A stretch of DNA of 64,000 bases from Prevotella sp. (GTDB lineage Bacteria > Bacteroidota > Bacteroidia > Bacteroidales > Bacteroidaceae). The translations under genes and the position numbers were made by a program. How positions within the stretch are numbered: position 1 is the stretch's first letter; the number at the start of each line of letters is the position of its first letter. The DNA lies in contig JAFYDA010000051.1 in the NCBI GenBank assembly GCA_017545045.1, positions 40,051 to 104,050 on the forward strand, written 5' to 3'. A model generated the notes under the pieces. The model was not told the DNA's origin. It did no database searches and worked only from the letters and a program-made list of their open reading frames with translations. Of the stretch, positions 8,105 through 17,304 are shown in pieces.

Positions 8105-9988
8105 TTATTCATGTGTGTAAACCTTACCGGAAACACCGTTAGCAATGCTGTACCACAATGTAGAGGTGATGGGGTTCTCTCCCCAGTTGTTGAACTGCGG
8201 GTAGGCATTCTTGATGCAGGTGTGCTCTGTGGGATACAGGAAGTTGTTAGGAATCATGATGCCATGAGGATCCTCACCCTTCTCCGACAGATGGACCGTG
8301 CGCTTCGTGGTCTTGTCGTAGATATAGGGAAGCGAGGCGCTATCAAGGAAGCTAAACGACTTGGCGACTTTCTTGGTCACAGTGATAGGCGCGATATATT
8401 CAGCACCATTCTCGGTGTTAATGAACACTCCAGGAGCCTTACCGAAGAGAGCGTGTACCTCCGCATCGTCGGTGATGACACCACTGTTGATGTTGCGAAC
8501 ACACAGTTCGTCATGTGCGCCACAGGCGATGAGAGAGTATTCCACGGTGGTCTCATTCTTTCTGACGGCCTTGATAACCACGTCGTTCATGTCGTAGTCG
8601 CCCAACTCGGCATCCTCGAAGCAGAAGGTGTAGACCTCGTAATCAGGATCGGGGATGGGAATGATTCCCTCGATACCACCTTCCACATCCAAAATGACGT
8701 CGTTGAAGTCGGCATCAGTGCCAGACTCCCAGCAGAGCAGCAGACGATCCTCGAATGTAAGCCAAGCAGCACGGGGACCATCAACTGCCATTTCTCCTTT
8801 AGACCATGAAACAGAACTCTTGAAATTGCATTTGTCATAGCTGTTAATACTATTGTTCAGACGTCCGTCACCATAGAGCTCGCCTTGCTTCTTGCCACCT
8901 TCAGTGGTACTCTTTGCACGAACCATGAAGCCAATCTTATAGCCCTTGGGGAAGGAATAGCTACCCGTAGTTCCGATAGAGGGAATGCCATCACCGAAAT
9001 ACATCAGGGCGTAAGAGCCATGCTTGCCAATGGTGTTGTCTTCCTTCACGCCGAAGCACTCGTTGAACGCAATAGCCTTGTACTTAGGCAGTGCCTCCAG
9101 GAATGCCACGGGATCGGCGGCTGCATTCAAGTCCTCCTCCTTGAAATAATAATAGTAAAGGTCGGAATTGTAAACCTCGTTACCATACTTCTCGGCACAG
9201 TCGCACTTGTAGATCGGGGTAATGATGATAGGCTCGTCGCCAGTGGTGATGGGATACACCTTGTCATTGTAATAGCTGCTGGCCTTCACCTTCGGCAGAT
9301 TGTTGTAACTTTTTCCATTGGGGAAATAGGAAAGGACGAAGTCGCGGAACAGCTGCTTGTACTCATCAGAATAATCGGGAGAGGACATTTTCTGAGCTGT
9401 ATAGTCGCTCAACTCATAGAGCAACTCACCCTCAATCCAGTTGCGCTGGCTGGCGAAAGACTCCACCGTTTTGCCAATAACGATTTCACCCGAAGGCAGG
9501 GTATAGCCCGTAGACAATGCCCTGGTCGTTCTGGCAGAAGCAGGACCGTCGAAAGCCACTGAGTTGCCGGAAACTTTTCTGACGAAATAGCCCTTGTCGG
9601 TTACGAAAGCCACGTACAAGCCGAGGTTGTCTTTAGGAGCATCATACTTCAGCTTGACGCTGGACTGACCATTGGTCTCCACTTCATTCAGCACACTCAT
9701 TGAGTTGGGTGTCACATCATAAGAACTGTCCTCACTCACATCACGGACGCTCACCATCAGCTGCACCTTCTTGACAGAGGAATTAGCCTGAATGGTCAGC
9801 TCACCAGAAATGGTGGAACACCAGTCGTGGTTCGGGTCGAAAGTGACACCAAACACCTTTTCAACATTTTCCTGAATGGCCTGCTTATTAGACTGAGGCT
9901 CTACAGGACCCTCATAAGCATCAAAGCCTTTGGAACAACTTGCAAAAATCATCAGACAAGCGATGATATAAAATACATTCTTTTTCAT
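8105..9988 (-). CDS. LruC-domain outer-surface lipoprotein
   Basis: 627 residues with a lipoprotein signal (ACLMIFASC, lipid-modified Cys18). The N-terminal third has an Ig-like part ([21 protein letters not shown]). The C-terminal half contains acidic Asp-rich motifs: [17 protein letters not shown] and [19 protein letters not shown]. This is the LruC/DUF4842 pattern described in Leptospira and Bacteroidota surface proteins; the Asp clusters suggest calcium binding. It is the first gene of a two-gene leftward unit with GH95, separated by 26 bp, and is divergent from the GH43 operon. A surface glycan-binding or structural role is inferred from the neighbours, not shown. Confidence 0.85.
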   Translation of the reverse strand: MKKNVFYIIACLMIFASCSKGFDAYEGPVEPQSNKQAIQENVEKVFGVTFDPNHDWCSTISGELTIQANSSVKKVQLMVSVRDVSEDSSYDVTPNSMSVLNEVETNGQSSVKLKYDAPKDNLGLYVAFVTDKGYFVRKVSGNSVAFDGPASARTTRALSTGYTLPSGEIVIGKTVESFASQRNWIEGELLYELSDYTAQKMSSPDYSDEYKQLFRDFVLSYFPNGKSYNNLPKVKASSYYNDKVYPITTGDEPIIITPIYKCDCAEKYGNEVYNSDLYYYYFKEEDLNAAADPVAFLEALPKYKAIAFNECFGVKEDNTIGKHGSYALMYFGDGIPSIGTTGSYSFPKGYKIGFMVRAKSTTEGGKKQGELYGDGRLNNSINSYDKCNFKSSVSWSKGEMAVDGPRAAWLTFEDRLLLCWESGTDADFNDVILDVEGGIEGIIPIPDPDYEVYTFCFEDAELGDYDMNDVVIKAVRKNETTVEYSLIACGAHDELCVRNINSGVITDDAEVHALFGKAPGVFINTENGAEYIAPITVTKKVAKSFSFLDSASLPYIYDKTTKRTVHLSEKGEDPHGIMIPNNFLYPTEHTCIKNAYPQFNNWGENPITSTLWYSIANGVSGKVYTHE

Positions 9989-10050
9989 TCTTCCAAAAAT
10001 TTTGTTGGTTTTACAGTTTTTGTATTTCCCTTATAATTGATATTCGTTTG

Positions 10051-10058
10051 CAAATATA
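10051..10058 (-). promoter_or_regulatory. Possible -7 box for the LruC-GH95 unit
   Basis: TATATTTG on the minus strand matches TAnnTTTG, 63 bp upstream of the LruC start. No convincing -33 box was found. Confidence 0.45.
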
Positions 10059-10127
10059 GTAATAATTATTAAATTAGCGCAGAAAAAACAAAAAAAATGG
10101 ACTTAGAGGCTGTTTTTTTTGATACAA

Positions 10128-10159
10128 TTCGTCCTTTTTATGAAAAATTCATAACTTTG
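10128..10159 (+). promoter_or_regulatory. Promoter of the GH43-esterase-GH95-CE1 operon
   Basis: TTCG at 10128-10131 (close to TTTG), a 20-bp spacer, and TAACTTTG at 10152-10159. It lies 25 bp before the GH43 start. Confidence 0.65.
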
Positions 10160-10184
10160 CAACAAATTTCTATTTCATTTTATT

Positions 10185-11696
10185 ATGATACCTTTTATAA
10201 GAAACTCTGCTTTTGGCACTTGCATAGCTGTACTCTCCTGCCTGACAGCCATGGCCCAGAACCCAGTCATTTGTGACCGTTACACACCAGACCCGGCACC
10301 CTACGTGCATGGCGACACACTGTATCTGTTTGTCGACCACGACGAAGACGTGACGCAAAACGGGTATTTCACCATGAAGGACTGGCTGCTCTACTCCACC
10401 GTCGACATGGTGAACTGGACCTACCGCGGCACGCCGCTGACAGGTGAGACGTTCAAGGCGTGGGCCAAGACCGACAACGACTGCTGGGCCTCGCAGTGCA
10501 TTGAGCGTAACGGCAAGTGGTACTGGTACTGCACAGCCACCATCAAGGGCGAGGCCTACCCCGGCATCGGCGTGGCCGTAGCCAACAACCCAGCAGGGCC
10601 TTACGTTGACCCTATCAAGAAACCGCTGGTGAAAGGATGGTTCAAGATAGACCCTTCCGTCATCATCGACGACAACGGACAGGCCTATCTGTTCTACGGC
10701 AACAACATGCTGTGGTACACCAAGTTGAACAAGAACATGACTTCCATCACCGGCGGTGAGAAAGAAGTGAAGACCAAGGATGAGAATGCTTTCGGACCCT
10801 TCAAAGGCTATAACGATGACGGCACTGGAAAGACCAACTTCGAAGAAGCATCGTGGATATACAAGCGCGACGGCAAATACTATCTGGAGTATGCCGCCGG
10901 CGGCGTACCCGAACACTGGGCCTACTCCACTGCCGACAAGATAACGGGTCCATGGACCTATCAAGGAAAGGTGATGGGACAAGCCGACGGCAGCTTCACC
11001 ATTCACGGCGGCAGCGTGGAGTTCAAAGGCCATCACTATCTGTTCTACCATAACGGCAAACTGCCTGGCGGCGGCGGTTACAAGCGTGCCACCTGCGTTG
11101 AGGAGTTCACGAGGAATGCCGACGGTTCGCTGCCCCTTATCAAGGCTACGACCAAGGGTGTCAACCCACTGCAGAACGTCGATCCCTACGTCCGCCAGGA
11201 GGCAGAGACCATCAATCAGTGCCAGGGCGTGAAGTGCATGGGCGACTATAACGGCTGCTACGTCACCAACATCAGCAATGGCGACTATATCAAAGTGCGC
11301 AGCGTCGACTTCGGCGAAGCAGGTGCCAAGTCGTTCACGGCAAGGGTGCGCACCAAGCAGAAAGGTACACTCTTCATCCGTATCGGCACCAAGTCGGCCA
11401 CCATCAAGGGACGCGTTTCCATAGAGTCTACAGACGGCGAATGGCAGGACTTCACATGCGACCTGTCATCGGCCATTACGGGCGTACGCGATCTATTCTT
11501 CACGTTCCAGGGCAGTGGCAGCTCACTGTTCGACTTCGACTCGTGGCAGTTCAGTAGTGAACCTACGGCCGTGAGTGCCCAACACCCGAACCTCCAGTCC
11601 AAGCAATCCCAAGCCTTCAGCCTGGGCGGACAGCGGGTGAACAGTGCATCACAAAAAGGCATTCAGATTGTGGATGGAAAGAAAATCATCAAATAA
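10185..11696 (+). CDS. Secreted GH43 arabinofuranosidase/xylosidase with CBM6
   Basis: 503 residues with a signal peptide (AVLSCLTAMAQ). The five-bladed propeller (about 26-320) shows the family 43 triad: D36 in YTPDPAP (base), D156 in FKIDPSVII (pKa modulator) and E221 in NFEEASWIY (acid). Residues about 335-465 form a CBM6-like beta-sandwich (VRQEAETIN at its start, LFDFDSWQF at its end). The C-terminal tail (FSLGGQRV, KGIQIVDGKKIIK) matches other secreted enzymes here. Such enzymes release L-arabinofuranose or xylose from arabinoxylan; which one is not decided by sequence. It is the first gene of a four-gene operon with gaps of 12, 9 and 5 bp. Confidence 0.9.
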   Translation: MIPFIRNSAFGTCIAVLSCLTAMAQNPVICDRYTPDPAPYVHGDTLYLFVDHDEDVTQNGYFTMKDWLLYSTVDMVNWTYRGTPLTGETFKAWAKTDNDCWASQCIERNGKWYWYCTATIKGEAYPGIGVAVANNPAGPYVDPIKKPLVKGWFKIDPSVIIDDNGQAYLFYGNNMLWYTKLNKNMTSITGGEKEVKTKDENAFGPFKGYNDDGTGKTNFEEASWIYKRDGKYYLEYAAGGVPEHWAYSTADKITGPWTYQGKVMGQADGSFTIHGGSVEFKGHHYLFYHNGKLPGGGGYKRATCVEEFTRNADGSLPLIKATTKGVNPLQNVDPYVRQEAETINQCQGVKCMGDYNGCYVTNISNGDYIKVRSVDFGEAGAKSFTARVRTKQKGTLFIRIGTKSATIKGRVSIESTDGEWQDFTCDLSSAITGVRDLFFTFQGSGSSLFDFDSWQFSSEPTAVSAQHPNLQSKQSQAFSLGGQRVNSASQKGIQIVDGKKIIK

Positions 11697-11708
11697 CAAG
11701 ACTACAAT

Positions 11709-13280
11709 ATGAAACGACTTCTGACAATTGTTGTGACGGTCTTCGCCATGATGATGGCGACAGACGTAGCGGGACAGCCGCTTTTGAAAACCCATGTGGA
11801 AACGGGCGACTTGGAAGGAATCCTCGACGGGACGCTCGCAGTGTATAAAGCCATTCCCTACGCCGCACCGCCTGTGGGCGACCTGCGTTGGCGTGCCCCG
11901 CAACCCGCGAAGCCGTGGGAAGGCGTGCTGAAAGCCGAGAACTTCGGACCCTGGCCACCGCAGCCTACACGCCCTGGCCGTACGGCCGACATCATGAGCG
12001 AGGACTGCCTCTATCTGGGCATTGCCACACCCGCCAAGAGCGTTGACGACCGACTGCCTGTGATGGTGTGGATTCACGGCGGCGGCTTCCAGACGGAATG
12101 GTACGGCGGCGACCTGTGGAAATACTTAGCCATGCGCGGCGTGGTGATTGTCAGTGTGGAGTACCGCACAGGAGCCCTCGGATTCATGGCTCATCCGGAG
12201 CTGGCGAAAGAGGATCCTGAAGGGCATTGCGGAAACTACGGTATACTGGATCAAATTTTTGCCCTTCAGTGGGTGCAGCGCAATATCAAGAACTTTGGCG
12301 GCGATGCCACGAACGTCACTATCTTCGGCGAGTCGGCTGGTGCCATCAGCTGCAGCATCCTCTGCGCCTCACCGTTGGCCAAAGGCCTCTTCCACCGCTG
12401 CATCAGCCAGAGTGGCGGGTCGTTTGCACCATGGCGCGACCAGCCTCGTACCCTCGGTATGGACGCCTCGCAGAAGGGTGCCGAACAGCAGGGACTGGCA
12501 TTCCAAAAGCATCTGAAGAAAAAGAACCTGAAGCAAATGCGCAAAATGGACGCAATGGCGCTCTGTGACGGCAATGTGGGCTTCAGCGGCTTCTGGCCCT
12601 GTGTTGACGGCTATGTCATCGCTGACGACCAGTACCGCCTCTACGAGCGCGGCGAATATAACGACGTGCCCATTATCGTGATGACCAACAGTGACGAGGG
12701 CGCCCTCTTTGCACCTGGCAACATGACGGCCGAGAACTATCAGAAAACCGTCAACGACATCTTCGGATCATGGGCCGACAAGGCACTGAAGGTCTATCCA
12801 GGCAACACCAACGACGAGGCTTGGCACGGCTTTGGAGACGCTTTCCGCGACATGGGCTTCGCATGGCCTTCCTATGCATGGGTCAGCCTGCAGGCCAAAA
12901 CGGGAAAGAGCGCTGCCTACGCTGCCTACCTGGCCCAACCGTCGAAACACAGTTTCTCGCAAGACCAACGCCGTAAAGGCGTGGCGCACGCCGACGATAT
13001 TCTCTACCTGAACGGTGAGTTCCTGACACAGCCCGACAAATTCCCCGCCGAGGCTGCCGTGGCCGAAATCATGCAGCAATACTGGGTGAACTTTGCCAAG
13101 ACGGGAAACCCCAACGCCAAGGGACTGCCCTACTGGCCGACATTCGACGACACGAAGCCCACAACCATGCAGTTCTCGAACGGTGCTTCGCTCATCATGC
13201 GGCCCAACCGCGAACAGGTTGATTTCGTGGATAGTTTCTACAAAGCAAAGCGTGAAGAAGCAGAGGCACAGCGTAAATAA
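11709..13280 (+). CDS. Secreted type-B carboxylesterase
   Basis: 523 residues with an N-terminal signal peptide (LTIVVTVFAMMMATDVAGQ). The alpha/beta-hydrolase fold of the carboxylesterase B family shows MVWIHGGGF (oxyanion hole), EDCLYLGI, and the nucleophile elbow FGESAG with S209. SDEGALF (acid region) and AHADDILYLNG (His region) follow at conserved positions. Length is normal for the family. It sits 12 bp after GH43 and 9 bp before GH95, so it probably removes acyl groups (acetyl or hydroxycinnamoyl) from hemicellulose or released oligosaccharides; that substrate is inferred from context. It lacks the GKK-type tail. Confidence 0.88.
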   Translation: MKRLLTIVVTVFAMMMATDVAGQPLLKTHVETGDLEGILDGTLAVYKAIPYAAPPVGDLRWRAPQPAKPWEGVLKAENFGPWPPQPTRPGRTADIMSEDCLYLGIATPAKSVDDRLPVMVWIHGGGFQTEWYGGDLWKYLAMRGVVIVSVEYRTGALGFMAHPELAKEDPEGHCGNYGILDQIFALQWVQRNIKNFGGDATNVTIFGESAGAISCSILCASPLAKGLFHRCISQSGGSFAPWRDQPRTLGMDASQKGAEQQGLAFQKHLKKKNLKQMRKMDAMALCDGNVGFSGFWPCVDGYVIADDQYRLYERGEYNDVPIIVMTNSDEGALFAPGNMTAENYQKTVNDIFGSWADKALKVYPGNTNDEAWHGFGDAFRDMGFAWPSYAWVSLQAKTGKSAAYAAYLAQPSKHSFSQDQRRKGVAHADDILYLNGEFLTQPDKFPAEAAVAEIMQQYWVNFAKTGNPNAKGLPYWPTFDDTKPTTMQFSNGASLIMRPNREQVDFVDSFYKAKREEAEAQRK

Positions 13281-13289
13281 ACCATAACA

Positions 13290-15923
13290 ATGATGAAAAA
13301 GACCTTTTTGACAGGGATGGTGTTGTTGACGGCATGGACAACACTGTCGGCACAGTCTACGGACGGCGGTTCGGGTGTCAATGACAACACCGAACGCTTA
13401 TGGTACGACCAGCCGGCCAAGATATGGCTCGAGGCACTGCCCGTGGGCAACGGACGGTTGGGCGGCATGGTCTATGGCGGCACGACGACCGACGAGATAC
13501 AGCTGAACGAAGACTCCTTCTGGAGCGGCGGGCCACACAACAATAACAGCACAACGTCGGCCAGCAACCTGAAAAAGGTACGCGACCTTATCTTCAGCGG
13601 TAAGGAACAGGAGGCCGAGAACCTGATTAACCAGCAGTTCATCAAGGGACCGCACGGTCAGAAGTACCTGACGCTCGGCAGTCTGAAGATGACGCACACG
13701 GGCATCACGGCCTCGAAAGTCACCAACTATCAACGCGAACTGGACCTACAGACGGCCCTGTCGACGGTGACCTTTGAACATAAAGGTCACAAGTACCGCC
13801 GCACGGTCTTTGCCTCCATGCCCGACAGCATCATCGTCGTACGCATAGAAGGCGACACACTCGGCTCTTTTACCTTGCGCCATACCTGCACTTTCTCTAC
13901 ATCCTACTCAAAAACTGCCGACTGCGCCATCGCCACCATCACTGGTGTCGACCACGAGGGCATCGCCACTAAGCTGAAAGCCACACTGCGCTATCAGGTG
14001 GAGAGCGACGGCACCGTGACATACGGCACAGGCGGCACCGTGACCGTAAAAGACTTTTCCACGGCCACCATCTATATTTCAGCCGCCACGAACTACGTCA
14101 ACTACAAGACCGTCAACGGCAAAGCTTCTGCTATCGCCCTGTCGTACCTCAACAGTGCCCGTCAGCACAGCTACGACGAATTGTTGAATCGACACATAGA
14201 GGCTTATCAGCAGCAGTATAACCGTGTAAAGCTCTATCTGCCGTCGGCGGCTGCCAACGCCAAGCTAACCACGGAGAAACGACTGCAGAAGTTTACGGGC
14301 AGCAGCGACTGGGGCATGGTGGCCCTGCTGTTCAACTATGGCCGATACCTGCTCATCTCATCCTCGCAGAAAGGCGGTCAGCCCGCCAACCTGCAGGGAT
14401 TGTGGAACGACAAGCGCGACGCACCGTGGGACTCGAAGTACACCATCAATATCAACGCCGAGATGAACTACTGGCCGTCAGAGGTATGTAACCTGACGGA
14501 AACCAACGAGCCTTTCTTCGGGATGATACGCGACCTGAGCGAGACGGGGGCCATCACCGCACAAAAGATGTACAAATGCGGCGGATGGGTGGCCCACCAC
14601 AACACCGACCTCTGGCGCATTGCCGGTCCTGTGGACGGAGCTTTCTGGGGAATGTACCCCAACGGTGGTGCCTGGTTGGCCACCCACCTGTGGCAACACT
14701 ATCTCTACACCGGCGACAAGGACTTCCTGCACGAGTGGTACCCCGTCATTAAGGGCACAGCCGACTTCTACTTGGACTACATGGTGCCCCACCCCAACTA
14801 CAATAACTGGCTGGTTGTCGTGCCATCGGTCAGCCCTGAGCAAGGACCGGCCGGCAAGTCGACACCCATCACAGCTGGCTGTACGATGGACAACCAGATT
14901 GTGTTCGACGCCCTGTCAAACACGCTGCGGGCTGCAGAAATCTTAGGCGAAGATGCTGACTATATTGCCAAACTGAAAGAGACGCTCGACCAAATACCGC
15001 CGATGCAGATAGGCAGTCGTAAGCAACTGCAGGAATGGCTCATCGACGCCGACGGCAGCGAGAAGCAGCACCGCCACATCTCTCACCTCTACGGGCTGTT
15101 CCCTTCGAACCAGATTTCGCCCTTCAGCCACAACGAGCTCTTCGCTGCAGCCAAGCAGACGCTGACCGACCGTGGCGACGAAGCCACAGGCTGGAGCCTC
15201 GGATGGAAAATATGCTTCTGGGCACGCATGCTTGACGGCACGCACGCCCTGACCATCCTGAAAAACATGCTACGCCTGCTACCGTCGGAGGATGCCACGA
15301 GCCAATACCCCAACGGCCGCACCTTCCCCAACCTGTTCGACGCCCATCCGCCGTTCCAGATTGACGGAAATTTCGGCGCTACGGCCGGCATCGCCGAGAT
15401 GCTGTTGCAGAGCCACGACGGTGCCATCCACCTGCTGCCTGCCCTGCCTCCGGTATGGAAGAAAGGCTGTATCAGCGGACTGCGCGCCCGTGGCGGTTTT
15501 GAGGTTGGCATGGAATGGAACGAAGGGAAACTGCGTTCTGCGGACATCCGCTCTACCATCGGCGGCACGCTGCGACTGCGCTCCTACGTTGAGTTGGAGG
15601 GCGATGGCATACAGTCTGCAGATGGCGACTGCCCCAACCCGCTCTATGCACCGGCCGCCATCAAGGAGCCGCTGCTGGCCAAGTCGCTTACGACGAAGCC
15701 CAAGCTGACGGTAAAGAAGGTCTATGAGTACGACCTGCAGACCGTGGCCGGCGGCGAATATCACGTCTGGCAGAAAGGCACGGCATCGGAAATCAATACG
15801 CCCCTTAAGCCTCAAGAGTCACATGAGACCCATAAGTCCTACGATCTTGGTGGACGACAGCTCTCTCATCCAAGGAAAGGCGTCAACATCATTGACGGAA
15901 AGAAAATAATAAACACTAAATAA
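13290..15923 (+). CDS. Secreted GH95 alpha-L-fucosidase / alpha-L-galactosidase (second copy)
   Basis: 877 residues with a signal peptide ([15 protein letters not shown]). Sequence blocks match the first GH95 almost throughout: [64 protein letters not shown] and [14 protein letters not shown], so all family active-site regions are intact. The C-terminal end has an added sorting-like tail ([14 protein letters not shown], then IIDGKKII). Two GH95 copies on opposite strands about 5 kb apart suggest an old duplication followed by specialisation, for example L-fucose versus L-galactose. It is the third gene of the GH43 operon. Confidence 0.93.
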   Translation: MMKKTFLTGMVLLTAWTTLSAQSTDGGSGVNDNTERLWYDQPAKIWLEALPVGNGRLGGMVYGGTTTDEIQLNEDSFWSGGPHNNNSTTSASNLKKVRDLIFSGKEQEAENLINQQFIKGPHGQKYLTLGSLKMTHTGITASKVTNYQRELDLQTALSTVTFEHKGHKYRRTVFASMPDSIIVVRIEGDTLGSFTLRHTCTFSTSYSKTADCAIATITGVDHEGIATKLKATLRYQVESDGTVTYGTGGTVTVKDFSTATIYISAATNYVNYKTVNGKASAIALSYLNSARQHSYDELLNRHIEAYQQQYNRVKLYLPSAAANAKLTTEKRLQKFTGSSDWGMVALLFNYGRYLLISSSQKGGQPANLQGLWNDKRDAPWDSKYTININAEMNYWPSEVCNLTETNEPFFGMIRDLSETGAITAQKMYKCGGWVAHHNTDLWRIAGPVDGAFWGMYPNGGAWLATHLWQHYLYTGDKDFLHEWYPVIKGTADFYLDYMVPHPNYNNWLVVVPSVSPEQGPAGKSTPITAGCTMDNQIVFDALSNTLRAAEILGEDADYIAKLKETLDQIPPMQIGSRKQLQEWLIDADGSEKQHRHISHLYGLFPSNQISPFSHNELFAAAKQTLTDRGDEATGWSLGWKICFWARMLDGTHALTILKNMLRLLPSEDATSQYPNGRTFPNLFDAHPPFQIDGNFGATAGIAEMLLQSHDGAIHLLPALPPVWKKGCISGLRARGGFEVGMEWNEGKLRSADIRSTIGGTLRLRSYVELEGDGIQSADGDCPNPLYAPAAIKEPLLAKSLTTKPKLTVKKVYEYDLQTVAGGEYHVWQKGTASEINTPLKPQESHETHKSYDLGGRQLSHPRKGVNIIDGKKIINTK

Positions 15924-15928
15924 TTACT

Positions 15929-17290
15929 ATGAGAAAAATTCTTATGATGTCGTTCGCCTTGTGCAACGCCCTGCTGCTACAGGCAGCAAAAGTAAACAAG
16001 GAAGTAACTATTAAAGTGGGTAAAGAGTCCCGTAAATACTGGCTTTACGTACCCACTAATATCAAAGACAACTGCCCCTTCGTGTTGTCATTACATGGTG
16101 CTGGCGGTCACGACACCGACAAGAGTCCGTTCCGCACAGATGTGGCAGACAAGGCTGGCTGCATCGTGGCCTATCCACAGGGCAAGGACACCTCATTTCC
16201 CGGCCTCGGCGGTATGACGGCTCCTGGATGGAGCTCATACGGAGAGGAGAACTTTGATACGGATTTCCTGAAGGCCGTCATCGAAGACGTAGCCACGAAA
16301 TACAAAATAGACCGCCAGCGCCTCTACTGCTGCGGGTTCTCAAACGGTGGCATGATGACCTACACGATGGCAAACACCAACAGCCAGATTTTCGCAGCTT
16401 TCGCCGCCATCAGTGGTTATCCCATCAATGAGTTCCACCTGCACCACACCAGTTGGCGCCCCGCTCCCTTTCTCCATATCCACGGCAAGGCCGATGACTT
16501 CGTGAAATATTCGCTCGTACCCAATGTCATTGACAACATGGTGGCGCGTAACGGTGCCAACCCCGTACCAGAGAAGACCACCAAAAGCGGCAAATACGAC
16601 AAGAGCGTCTATGAAGCCGGCGATGGAGGTTTCCCAATCATCTTCTACGAGATCAACGGCATGGGACACAACGACTTTACCAATAATACCGAGGATGGCA
16701 ATTCGGCACAAACGATGTGGAACTTTTTTAAGCAGTACACTCTTGACAGTCCATGTGACACAACCCTGAGATGGCGTCCCCGCATTGAGACCGAGGGCTA
16801 CGAGCCAAAGAAGCACGGATGGACGATGAACAGCGGTACAACACTACTGAGATTTGGCGGTGCACAGAAGACCGACGGCAACCAAAACGTGTATCGTTCA
16901 TTGCAGTTCCAGACGGGTAGGTACAAACTCTGCTTCAAGTCGGAAGGTGAGGCCGACAAAACCATCGTCGTGAAGATTGAAAAACTGACGGGCAAGAAGA
17001 ACGCCGTGCTTAACGACACTGTCAACGTAGGTGAGAATGTCACATTGCCATTTGAGGTGACTGACGGTTGGGGCGAATACAAAATCACATTCTTACGCCC
17101 GTCAAAGGACGATGTCATCACTGTCACCGACATTGCCATCTACACAGCTACGGATGACGAGACAGCTGCCATCAGCACCCCTCAGACTCGCAGAAGCAAT
17201 GATGCTGTCTACGATTTGCAAGGGCATCGCGTTCTTTCACCAGAAAAAGGCCTCTACATCAGCGGAGGCCGGAAAATGCTGAAGAACTAA
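15929..17290 (+). CDS. Secreted CE1/PHB-depolymerase-type esterase
   Basis: 453 residues with a short signal peptide (MMSFALCNALLLQA). An alpha/beta-hydrolase domain (about 22-280) has LSLHGAGGHD (oxyanion region), CGFSNGGMM with nucleophile S138, HGKADDFV (acid Asp) and INGMGHND (His). This arrangement is that of feruloyl and acetylxylan esterases of carbohydrate esterase family 1. Residues about 285-415 look like a beta-rich accessory module, followed by the tail YDLQGHRVLSPEKGLY and GGRKMLKN. It is the last gene of the GH43 operon and converges with the GH2 gene, only 14 bp separating the two stops. Confidence 0.88.
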   Translation: MRKILMMSFALCNALLLQAAKVNKEVTIKVGKESRKYWLYVPTNIKDNCPFVLSLHGAGGHDTDKSPFRTDVADKAGCIVAYPQGKDTSFPGLGGMTAPGWSSYGEENFDTDFLKAVIEDVATKYKIDRQRLYCCGFSNGGMMTYTMANTNSQIFAAFAAISGYPINEFHLHHTSWRPAPFLHIHGKADDFVKYSLVPNVIDNMVARNGANPVPEKTTKSGKYDKSVYEAGDGGFPIIFYEINGMGHNDFTNNTEDGNSAQTMWNFFKQYTLDSPCDTTLRWRPRIETEGYEPKKHGWTMNSGTTLLRFGGAQKTDGNQNVYRSLQFQTGRYKLCFKSEGEADKTIVVKIEKLTGKKNAVLNDTVNVGENVTLPFEVTDGWGEYKITFLRPSKDDVITVTDIAIYTATDDETAAISTPQTRRSNDAVYDLQGHRVLSPEKGLYISGGRKMLKN

Positions 17291-17304
17291 CTACACAGAA
17301 TACA

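Noticed and set aside
10170-11051. Antisense frame of 293 residues over GH43
   Set aside because: The GH43 triad and CBM6 are on the other strand; the antisense frame has no recognisable domain.
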